This document shows, piece by piece, positions 6,210-12,255 of a stretch of DNA of 22,737 nucleotides. How positions within the stretch are numbered: the stretch's first letter is position 1; each line of letters starts with the position of its first letter. Source of the DNA: a virus; IMG/VR virus record IMGVR_UViG_3300025674_000432, positions 1 to 22,737 of that record; one strand, written 5' to 3'. The notes under the pieces are model-generated. The model saw only the letters and a list, made by a program, of their open reading frames with translations. It did no database searches and was not told where the DNA came from. Both the position numbers and the translations under genes were made by a program.

Positions 6210-7086
6210 CATTCAGGACTACATGTCTAAGGCTTTGCGGGGGGAGACCAGCGCTTCCCCCGCAGGTCTTTCTGCGTTTGTAGAAGAGACGAGACACTCA
6301 GTAAACAGGCAACTCACTGAAAAGCGCGGTGAGTATCGCATACGTATGTCCGGCTTGGGTCGCCCCCTATGCCAGCAAGTCCTAGAGAAGAAGGGCATCA
6401 AGGAGTCGATGCAGTACAATACGCTGTTTCGATTTATCTTCGGTGACATCACAGAGGCTATCCTCATGCTTGTCATGCGAGAGGCGGGCGTGGACATCGT
6501 TGATTCACAGCGTCAGGTCGAACTGAAGGTGGGTGATCAAACGATCAAGGGCACACTCGACGTAATCATACGTGACGAGACCGGCACAGAGAAGGTGTGG
6601 GACATCAAGTCAGCAAGTGACTGGGCGTTCAAGAACAAGTTCACTGGGTTCGGTGGCTACGATGGCCTCAAGGAAGATGATCCCTTTGGATACGTCATGC
6701 AGGGCTTCCTCTACTCTGCGGCGACGGGCATGCCATTCGGCGGATGGATCGTGGTCAACAAGTCGAGCGGCGAGGTGGCTATGGTCGAGGCACCGGAGTG
6801 GCAGGATGAGGACCGTGCCAAATATTTGGCGGATGCTGAGGAGCGTGTCAAATTCCTGACAGACCCCGACGTTAAGGAATTCAAACCCTACCCCGATGAG
6901 TTCGAGACGTACCGCCGCAAGGGTGAAACCCTGCGTACAGGCAACAAGGTCTTGGCAAAGGAATGCAATCTGTGTGGCTTCCGCAGTCACTGCTGGCCGA
7001 AAGCAGAACTGCACCCCCGTGTGACATCACAGGCCAAGTCGCCGCCACAGGTGTGGTACACCAAGCTGAAGACAAGGGAGGTGTGA
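6193..7086 (+). CDS. Cas4/RecB-like PD-(D/E)XK nuclease with Fe-S cysteines
   Basis: This is a probable DNA exonuclease. The 297-residue protein shows the RecB-family motifs in order: Glu88 (GDITEAI), Asp123 (GTLDV), Asp137 and Lys139 (WDIKS), and the QxxxY motif (Gln170, Tyr174). Four cysteines, one N-terminal (Cys60 in RPLC) and three C-terminal (Cys258, Cys261, Cys267), match the 4Fe-4S arrangement of Cas4 and AddB. It likely takes the role of the T7 gp6 exonuclease in recombination and host DNA turnover, which is inference. The start overlaps the SSB-like gene by 17 nt. ATG 6223 has a better AGGA site and is a possible alternative start. Confidence 0.85.
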   Translation: MLTLLNIQDYMSKALRGETSASPAGLSAFVEETRHSVNRQLTEKRGEYRIRMSGLGRPLCQQVLEKKGIKESMQYNTLFRFIFGDITEAILMLVMREAGVDIVDSQRQVELKVGDQTIKGTLDVIIRDETGTEKVWDIKSASDWAFKNKFTGFGGYDGLKEDDPFGYVMQGFLYSAATGMPFGGWIVVNKSSGEVAMVEAPEWQDEDRAKYLADAEERVKFLTDPDVKEFKPYPDEFETYRRKGETLRTGNKVLAKECNLCGFRSHCWPKAELHPRVTSQAKSPPQVWYTKLKTREV

Positions 7087-7087
7087 T

Positions 7088-7468
7088 ATGCCCTACCTGT
7101 TCGTACGAGACTACGAGATAGAACTGATGGAGATGAACAAGGAACTGCATCACGTCTATGTCGAGTCTCACGGCGGCAGTGGCGGGGAGCGTAAGCTTGT
7201 TCGTCTTCGCATGAATGAGCGGGGTCTCCCCCTCACACTGCGCGACAACTACAGTGAGTTGGGTACGCTGTCTTCGGGTACCGAAAAGCGTGACATCACC
7301 ACACTCGAATCTGAATTGCAGAAGATAGGAAGAGTAGCACACTCTGGAGCAAACGTATGCGTCCCACTGAATCGTTTGACAAACGAACTATCTATAATCG
7401 AAAAACTTTCCCCAAGAGTGGCAGGGTACGTGATACAAAGAATGGGGTCGATAGGAATGCAGATATGA
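7088..7468 (+). CDS. Hypothetical protein, 126 aa
   Basis: I do not recognise this protein. It has no clear membrane segment or catalytic motif; the N-terminal half is charged and strand-rich, and the C-terminal third carries hydrophobic helices. It starts one base after the nuclease stop with a good GGGAGG site 6 nt upstream, and its stop overlaps the endonuclease I start as ATGA, so it sits precisely in the translational chain between two DNA nucleases. The last ~110 nt are also open in the endonuclease I frame (from an ATG at 7357), so the C-terminus may be less constrained. Confidence 0.7.
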   Translation: MPYLFVRDYEIELMEMNKELHHVYVESHGGSGGERKLVRLRMNERGLPLTLRDNYSELGTLSSGTEKRDITTLESELQKIGRVAHSGANVCVPLNRLTNELSIIEKLSPRVAGYVIQRMGSIGMQI

Positions 7469-7854
7469 AGCGCGGCAATCGCAAGGCAGGGTTCCGGTCT
7501 AACTTCGAGTTAGGCATAGCGAAAAAGCTGAGTAGCAAAAAAATTCCATACGAATATGAGAGCCTACGACTTACGTACGTGCCCAAGCCCCGCACCTACA
7601 CACCAGACTTTCATCTTACCAAGCAGAACATAATCATCGAAGCGAAGGGATACTTCGACAAGGGTGACCGTGTTAAGATGCTTCTGATCAAGGAGCAGCA
7701 TCCTGACTTGGACATTCGTATTGTTTTCCTGAATGCACGGAATAAGATTTACAAGGGAAGCAAGACCACGTACGGTGCGTGGGCAGAGAAGAATGGATTC
7801 AAGTGGGCAGAGGGTTCGATCCCAGAGGAGTGGCTAAAAGATGACAACGATTGA
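7465..7854 (+). CDS. Endonuclease I, Holliday junction resolvase (T7 gp3-like)
   Basis: This enzyme cleaves branched DNA and in T7 also degrades host DNA and resolves concatemer branches before packaging. The 129-residue protein aligns with T7 gp3 by eye over nearly its whole length: GFRSNFE, YEYE, RTYTPDF, IIIEAKG, LLIKEQHPDLDIRIVF, YKGSKTTYG and PEEWLK all have counterparts. The four T7 active-site residues (Glu20, Asp55, Glu65, Lys67) correspond to Glu15, Asp48, Glu59 and Lys61. ATG 7465 was chosen because it matches the T7 start region, overlaps the previous stop as ATGA, and has AGGA 8 nt upstream; the longer frame from 7357 adds 36 residues unlike the family. Confidence 0.95.
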   Translation: MKRGNRKAGFRSNFELGIAKKLSSKKIPYEYESLRLTYVPKPRTYTPDFHLTKQNIIIEAKGYFDKGDRVKMLLIKEQHPDLDIRIVFLNARNKIYKGSKTTYGAWAEKNGFKWAEGSIPEEWLKDDND

Positions 7855-8185
7855 TGAGGGTGAATTCGAAAAGGCAACCCTGATGCCTAACCGCTGGTAC
7901 ATTATCCTGCGTAAGATCGACGAGGAAAGCTTCCAAGTGTCTGCGTACGATACGACCACAGACGACGACGAAGAGTTCTACGAGGCCGGTACGATTGTGA
8001 CGAACGGCATGATGGAACTCCTAGAGTCTGACTTCGACAGAGTGATGGAAGCAGGCTTGGCGCGGCTGGCCTTCGAGAGTGTCAAGGAGAAGATGCTTGA
8101 CGAGGTGGACAACGACAACGGCCCCGTCGTAAAGCACGAAGACGGTACGAACATAGTCAAGATAGATTTTGGTAAGACGCAATGA
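7841..8185 (+). CDS. Hypothetical acidic protein, 114 aa
   Basis: Strongly acidic (many Asp/Glu, including DTTTDDDEEFYE), this protein has a beta-strand-rich N-terminus (RWYIILRKIDEESFQVSAYD) and a helical middle (MMELLESDFDRVMEAGLARLAFESV). It is not recognised. Its ATG lies inside the end of the endonuclease I gene (14-nt overlap) and its stop overlaps the MazG start as ATGA. The charge pattern would suit a DNA mimic or an inhibitor of a DNA-binding protein, but nothing in the sequence proves that. Confidence 0.7.
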   Translation: MTTIDEGEFEKATLMPNRWYIILRKIDEESFQVSAYDTTTDDDEEFYEAGTIVTNGMMELLESDFDRVMEAGLARLAFESVKEKMLDEVDNDNGPVVKHEDGTNIVKIDFGKTQ

Positions 8186-8517
8186 TCAAAGAGAACTGGA
8201 CCCTCAACAACTATCAGATGCAGGCTCGTGAGTTTGCCATCTACCCAGAGGACATGAAGATCACCTACCCCACTCTGGGCCTAGCCGGTGAGGCGGGCGA
8301 GGTGGCAGACAAGGTGAAGAAGGTCTACCGTGACGGGCGTGACGACTCACGGTTCAAGGGGGAGATAGCAAAAGAGATCGGTGACGTTCTCTGGTATTGC
8401 GCTGCCCTCGCAGATGATCTAGGGTTTTCTTTGCAGCAGATTGCAGAGATGAATATGTACAAGCTGAAGTCTCGCAAGGCTGCTGGTAAGATACAGGGTG
8501 ATGGAGACAACAGATGA
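8182..8517 (+). CDS. mazG: MazG-like nucleoside triphosphate pyrophosphohydrolase
   Basis: This enzyme hydrolyses NTPs or dNTPs to monophosphates; phage MazG proteins were first thought to lower ppGpp but seem to act mainly on (d)NTPs. The 111-residue protein has the EXXE...EXXD metal-binding pattern: EAGE (Glu37, Glu40) and EIGD (Glu65, Asp68), in the surroundings GLAGEAGEVADKVKK and EIGDVLWYCAALA typical of the MazG helices. Its length fits a single MazG domain. It overlaps the neighbours by 4 nt on both sides and shares the operon with the DUF3310 protein and ribonucleotide reductase, so a nucleotide-pool module is likely. Confidence 0.92.
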   Translation: MIKENWTLNNYQMQAREFAIYPEDMKITYPTLGLAGEAGEVADKVKKVYRDGRDDSRFKGEIAKEIGDVLWYCAALADDLGFSLQQIAEMNMYKLKSRKAAGKIQGDGDNR

Positions 8518-8795
8518 GACACGACGAATACATGAAGATACGCAACGAGGATTACTTGGGGGAGAAGAGCAAGGATGTCGATAACGTCAATCACCCGCCA
8601 CACTACAATCAGGCAGGTATCGAATGCCTTGACGCAATCGCAGCGGCGACAGGCGACGGCTTCCAATACTACCTACAGGGAAACATCCTCAAGTACCTCT
8701 GGCGGTACAGATACAAAAACGGAATTGAAGACCTCAAGAAAGCACAGTTCTACCTAAACAAATTGATCGCAACAAAGGAAGATAACAATGAATAA
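8514..8795 (+). CDS. DUF3310 family protein
   Basis: The 93-residue protein carries the conserved DUF3310 pattern: HPPHYN, GIECLDAI, a middle GNILKYLWRYRYKNG and DLKKAQFYL. The family is widespread in tailed phages of many hosts and is sometimes annotated as a nucleotide kinase, but I know of no firm biochemical support, so no activity is claimed. The first ~23 residues are a charged, non-conserved leader. The start overlaps the MazG stop as ATGA, and the end overlaps the reductase start by 8 nt. Its place between MazG and RNR agrees with a role around nucleotides. Confidence 0.88.
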   Translation: MRHDEYMKIRNEDYLGEKSKDVDNVNHPPHYNQAGIECLDAIAAATGDGFQYYLQGNILKYLWRYRYKNGIEDLKKAQFYLNKLIATKEDNNE

Positions 8796-10716
8796 TATGC
8801 TACCAACAACCTACCAACAGTTTATCCACAAGTCACGCTATGCACGTTGGCTTGATGACGAGGAGCGTCGTGAGAACTGGGACGAGACCGTGTATCGCTA
8901 TACAAACTTCATGGCGAACCACGTCAAGGACAAGCACGGCTTCGACATACCCCGTGACGATCTTCTCGACATTCACGATGCCGTGATCGGACAGGAGATC
9001 ATGCCGTCTATGCGGGGCATGATGACAGCAGGCTCTGCTCTCTCAAGGGACAACATCTGCGGCTATAACTGTAGCTACATCCCTGTGGACAGCCCCCGCT
9101 CGTTCGACGAGTGCATGTACATCCTGATGTGTGGCACGGGTGTCGGATTCTCTGTGGAGCGTGAGAACGTGGACAAGCTGCCCGTGATCAGTGACGCTAT
9201 GCACGAGACGGACACGGTGATACGTGTGGGTGACTCCAAGCCGGGGTGGGCCAAGTCTCTGCGCGAACTGATTGCGCTGCTCTACGCTGGGCAGATTCCT
9301 CAGTGGGACCTGTCCGCTGTGCGTCCGTCCGGTGCGCGGCTCAAGACGATGGGCGGCAGGGCATCTGGCCCCGGACCCCTAGATGATCTGTTCCACTTCA
9401 CAGTCGAACTGTTCAAGAAGGCACAGGGTCGTCGCCTCTTCCCTATTGAGTGTCACGACCTGATGTGCAAGGTCGGTGAAATCGTAGTCGTTGGGGGCGT
9501 ACGTCGCTCTGCTCTCATCTCCCTCTCGAACCTCAACGACGATCAGATGGCACATGCCAAGTCTGGTGCGTGGTGGGAGAACGAGGGGCAACGTGCCCTC
9601 GCAAACAACTCCGTAGCCTACAAGGGCAAGCCGGAGATGGGCACGTTCATGCGCGAGTGGCTGGCTCTCTACGACTCGAAGTCAGGTGAGCGTGGCATCT
9701 TCAACCGTGATGCAGCAGACAAGCAGGTCGCCCGCAATGGACGCCGTGAGACAGGGCACATGTGGGGCACGAACCCCTGCTCTGAGATCATCCTGCGTCC
9801 CTATCAGTTCTGCAACCTGTCAGAGGTGGTCGTGCGTGAAAGCGACACGCTGGAGTCCCTGAAGCGCAAGGTGCGCCTCGCTACGATCTTGGGCACCCTA
9901 CAGTCAACCCTAACCGATTTCAAATATCTGAGGAAAGTATGGCGGGACAACACAGAAGAAGAACGCCTCTTGGGCGTATCCTTGACTGGTATCATGGATC
10001 ACTCAATTTTATCGAAGACCGTCGATTCCCCTCGTTGGCTCGAAGAGATGAAGCAAGTCGCCGTAGAGACGAATCGCAAGTATGCAAAGATGCTTGGAAT
10101 CCCACAGTCCGCTGCCATCACCTGTGTCAAGCCATCGGGCACTGTGTCTCAACTCGTAGACGCCGCTAGTGGTATCCACGCCCGTCACAATGACTACTAC
10201 ATTCGTACGGTGCGCGGAGACAACAAGGACCCCTTGACACAGTTCCTAAAGGAGCAGGGTGTGTACAGTGAGGCGTGTGTGATGAAGCCGGACTCGACGA
10301 CTGTCTTCTCGTTTGCTATGAAGTCACCAGAGGGTGCCGTCACACGGACACAGATGACAGCCATAGAGCAGCTTGAGTTGTGGAAGACGTATGCTGTTCA
10401 CTGGTGTGAACACAAGCCGTCTGTGACCATCACAGTCAAGGAAGACGAGTGGATGGACGTGGGTGCGTGGGTGTATGAAAACTTCGACGTGGCATCAGGG
10501 GTATCCTTCCTGCCGCATTCAGATCACACCTATCAGCAGGCACCCTATCAGGACATCGAAGTCGATGACTACTTGGAGTGGCAGCAGGAGCGGGGCAGTC
10601 TGATTATCGACTGGACTGCACTGTCAGAGTACGAGAAGGAAGACAACACATCCGGATCACGTGAACTGGCGTGTACTGCGGGCGTGTGTGAAGTGGTAGA
10701 CTTGAATGCCGCCTAA
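8788..10716 (+). CDS. nrdJ: Adenosylcobalamin-dependent ribonucleotide reductase (class II, monomeric type)
   Basis: This enzyme reduces ribonucleotides to deoxyribonucleotides for phage DNA synthesis, using coenzyme B12 to make the thiyl radical. In 642 residues the radical cysteine is Cys331 in NPCSEI, with Glu333. Cys342 lies 11 residues on, the same spacing as Cys408/Cys419 of the Lactobacillus leichmannii enzyme, and Cys95 (YNCSY) is the likely partner. The C-terminal redox pair is Cys629/Cys634 (CTAGVC), again the same spacing as the Lactobacillus pair. Other family signatures are VGGVRRSAL, RVGDSKPGWA and VKPSGT. It is about 100 residues shorter than the 739-residue reference, mostly before the radical cysteine. 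No separate small subunit gene follows, as expected for class II. Confidence 0.95.
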   Translation: MNNMLPTTYQQFIHKSRYARWLDDEERRENWDETVYRYTNFMANHVKDKHGFDIPRDDLLDIHDAVIGQEIMPSMRGMMTAGSALSRDNICGYNCSYIPVDSPRSFDECMYILMCGTGVGFSVERENVDKLPVISDAMHETDTVIRVGDSKPGWAKSLRELIALLYAGQIPQWDLSAVRPSGARLKTMGGRASGPGPLDDLFHFTVELFKKAQGRRLFPIECHDLMCKVGEIVVVGGVRRSALISLSNLNDDQMAHAKSGAWWENEGQRALANNSVAYKGKPEMGTFMREWLALYDSKSGERGIFNRDAADKQVARNGRRETGHMWGTNPCSEIILRPYQFCNLSEVVVRESDTLESLKRKVRLATILGTLQSTLTDFKYLRKVWRDNTEEERLLGVSLTGIMDHSILSKTVDSPRWLEEMKQVAVETNRKYAKMLGIPQSAAITCVKPSGTVSQLVDAASGIHARHNDYYIRTVRGDNKDPLTQFLKEQGVYSEACVMKPDSTTVFSFAMKSPEGAVTRTQMTAIEQLELWKTYAVHWCEHKPSVTITVKEDEWMDVGAWVYENFDVASGVSFLPHSDHTYQQAPYQDIEVDDYLEWQQERGSLIIDWTALSEYEKEDNTSGSRELACTAGVCEVVDLNAA

Positions 10717-10852
10717 GAAGGAAAAGAAAAAGCCACCCCTCGTGTGGAAGAGAGGTGACGGATGGGTTCAGTACGACCCCCATCCTCACCATCCCTGCTA
10801 TGAGGAGTGGATGCTGAAACGTGAGAAGTATGAGCAAGAGAAACAAGCCTAA
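10706..10852 (+). CDS. Hypothetical small protein, 48 aa
   Basis: A small ORF starts inside the end of the RNR gene (11-nt overlap) and ends inside the next gene. The product has a Lys-rich N-terminus (PPKKEKKKPP), a Trp/Tyr/His/Pro-rich middle (WVQYDPHPHHPCYEEW) and a charged helical tail. AGTGG about 10 nt upstream could serve as a ribosome site. It fills a gap of 104 nt between recognised genes that would otherwise be unusual in this operon. I cannot assign a function. Confidence 0.55.
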   Translation: MPPKKEKKKPPLVWKRGDGWVQYDPHPHHPCYEEWMLKREKYEQEKQA

Positions 10853-11324
10853 TCCCTACACAGGGAATCCTATGTACTACAAGGACAATCCTGAAGCTGT
10901 GAAGAAGCGGGACTCCCAGCGTATGTACGTAAACGGCAAGGAAATTTCTAAGCTTCACCCCCTGCACAAGCCGGGGAAGTACCGATCTCTGGATGACGCA
11001 TGGTCTCACGAGAAGATCGAAAGCACGAAGGAGGGTGAGGTGTATGCCATCACCAATCCAGCGTGGCCTGAGTGGATAAAGATCGGCAAGGCAGTTAGGG
11101 CGGATGACCGCCTCAACGGCTATCAGACTTCATCCCCACACAGAGACTATGAGATTCTTGCACGTATATCTGCGGACAATCGGCACGAGAAAGAACTTGA
11201 AATGCACAAGCGTTTCGAGGACAATGCCAGTGACCGCAAGGGTGAGTGGTTCAAGACCGACGAGTCCACAGCAATTCTTTTATTCCTAGAGGAAACCGAT
11301 GCTACAAGTAAAGATAACTCCTGA
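10830..11324 (+). CDS. T5orf172/Mug113-type GIY-YIG nuclease-like protein
   Basis: The 164-residue protein has a disordered, Asn/Lys/Tyr-rich start (to about residue 60) followed by a domain resembling the T5orf172 branch of the GIY-YIG superfamily: EVYAITNP, then WIKIGKAVRADDRLNGYQ, a run of strands and helix with HEKELEMHKRF, and a closing GEWFKTD. In this family the first motif supplies the tyrosine, an arginine follows in the second helix and a glutamate later. Nuclease activity is presumed, not shown; such proteins are common in phages. ATG 10830 was preferred to GTG 10821, though neither has a strong ribosome site. It overlaps both neighbours (23 and 26 nt). Confidence 0.8.
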   Translation: MSKRNKPNPYTGNPMYYKDNPEAVKKRDSQRMYVNGKEISKLHPLHKPGKYRSLDDAWSHEKIESTKEGEVYAITNPAWPEWIKIGKAVRADDRLNGYQTSSPHRDYEILARISADNRHEKELEMHKRFEDNASDRKGEWFKTDESTAILLFLEETDATSKDNS

Positions 11325-11787
11325 GATCATAGCACGTGCCAAAAAGAAAGCTGCCACTGTAGGCAATCTACAGGGCAGCATCACAGGTAGCTTGAGTCAT
11401 GTTGTCGGTGCGATAGGCGAGATCATCGTGGCTGACGCTATGGGCGCAGACCAGTCGAATACCTACGACTATGATTTGGTGAGGGACGGGGAGCGGATCG
11501 ACGTGAAAACGAAACGCTGCAATACCCGTCCCTTTCCACACTACGATTGTTCGGTGGCTGCACACGGGGCCAAACAGGATTGCGACAGTTATGTGTTTGT
11601 ACGCATCCTGACCGATTCATCGCAGGCGTGGATACTGGGCAAGATTCCGAAGCAGGACTTCTACACGAAGGCAACGAAATACCAGAGGGGCGACGTAGAC
11701 CCCGCAAACGGCTTCACGTTCAAGGCCGATTGTTACAATCTACCTATTAGTGAGTTGTCTGATGTCAAACAAAGCGTCTCTGTTTAA
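11299..11787 (+). CDS. PD-(D/E)XK-like putative nuclease, 162 aa
   Basis: The N-terminal half shows a restriction-endonuclease-like arrangement: Glu41 in GAIGEIIVADAMG, acidic residues at 57-59 (YDYD) and Asp68-x-Lys70 in ERIDVKTK, followed by strands and a WILGKIPKQDF segment. This is the E...D...DxK pattern of small phage nucleases, but the match is by motif only. It might cut host or competing DNA, or work in recombination with endonuclease I. GAGG lies about 7 nt before the ATG, inside the previous gene (26-nt overlap). The end overlaps the last gene of the operon by 26 nt. Confidence 0.65.
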   Translation: MLQVKITPEIIARAKKKAATVGNLQGSITGSLSHVVGAIGEIIVADAMGADQSNTYDYDLVRDGERIDVKTKRCNTRPFPHYDCSVAAHGAKQDCDSYVFVRILTDSSQAWILGKIPKQDFYTKATKYQRGDVDPANGFTFKADCYNLPISELSDVKQSVSV

Positions 11788-11977
11788 GTTCGAAGCGAAC
11801 CTCCTTACCAACGGAAAGGTCGAGTTGCTCTGTGAATCTGTGAGGCCCGAAGAGTTCGAGGGCGTTATCAACAACGGCTTGCCGGAGTATGACGGGGCAC
11901 ACTCCATAGCAAGCCTGTTGAGATACTTGAAGTCTTGGTCAGATGAGGCGATAGATAAGTCGGCCAGATATATCTAG
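11762..11977 (+). CDS. Hypothetical protein, 71 aa, last gene of the early operon
   Basis: This soluble protein of mixed character has two likely strands (LFKFEANLL, KVELLCESV) and helices toward the end (IASLLRYLKSWSDEAIDKS). I do not recognise it. ATG 11762 is preferred; a GTG at 11750 is in frame but would extend further into the previous gene, and neither has a strong ribosome site, so coupling with the upstream gene is likely. Its stop codon TAG lies in CTAG, shared with the stop of the convergent gene on the other strand, so there is no room for a terminator between the two operons. Confidence 0.65.
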   Translation: MSNKASLFKFEANLLTNGKVELLCESVRPEEFEGVINNGLPEYDGAHSIASLLRYLKSWSDEAIDKSARYI

Positions 11978-12255
11978 CTTTTGCCCTTGCCGTCTGCAGC
12001 AAAGTCAGGGACCATCTTACCGGCTTTGTTCTTGACCATAGTCATTCCGCCGCCTGCCATCATTTTCGGACCCTGCATCATCGTGTTCTGCATCTGATTC
12101 TGCTGGCCCTGTGTGGCTGTCATCATGCCCCCCGCTTGAGCCTTCTTGCGGGTTTTCTTTTTGGTGGTGGCCATGCCGCCGTACATCATAGGCTTACGCT
12201 TTGCAGCCCCGCCGTACATCATGCCCTTGCGCTGGCCGTTATTGTACATTTTCAT
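11974..12255 (-). CDS. Met/Gly/Lys-rich repeat protein, 93 aa
   Basis: This low-complexity basic protein is built from KGMMYGGAA / KPMMYGGMA repeats, a Lys-rich patch (TTKKKTRKKAQ), then Gln/Met/Gly-rich sequence (QQNQMQNTMMQ, MMAGGGM) and a short ordered-looking end (VKNKAGKMVPDF). Similar 'MMYGGM' proteins recur at the end of virion operons in marine phages as I recall them, with no known role. A good AAAAGGAAC site precedes the ATG, which lies in the last codons of the 1546-aa gene (17-nt overlap). High positive charge suggests DNA or membrane contact within the particle, as inference. Coding is supported by position and the repeat, although the reverse strand is also open here. Confidence 0.75.
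   Translation of the reverse strand: MKMYNNGQRKGMMYGGAAKRKPMMYGGMATTKKKTRKKAQAGGMMTATQGQQNQMQNTMMQGPKMMAGGGMTMVKNKAGKMVPDFAADGKGKS
12176..12222 (-). repeat. Two direct repeats coding for the MMYGG motif
   Basis: The 14-nt sequence ccgccgtacatcat occurs at 12176-12189 and again at 12209-12222, exactly 33 nt apart, so each copy encodes the same MMYGG unit in frame. It points to internal duplication of an 11-residue unit in the small basic protein. Confidence 0.8.

Noticed and set aside
7376-7398. TTGACA followed by TATAAT inside the 126-aa gene
   Set aside because: The spacer is only 11 nt, far from the 16-18 nt needed for a sigma70 promoter.
7357-7464. Longer start for endonuclease I
   Set aside because: The extra 36 residues do not resemble the family and the ATG at 7465 has a better ribosome site and an ATGA junction.
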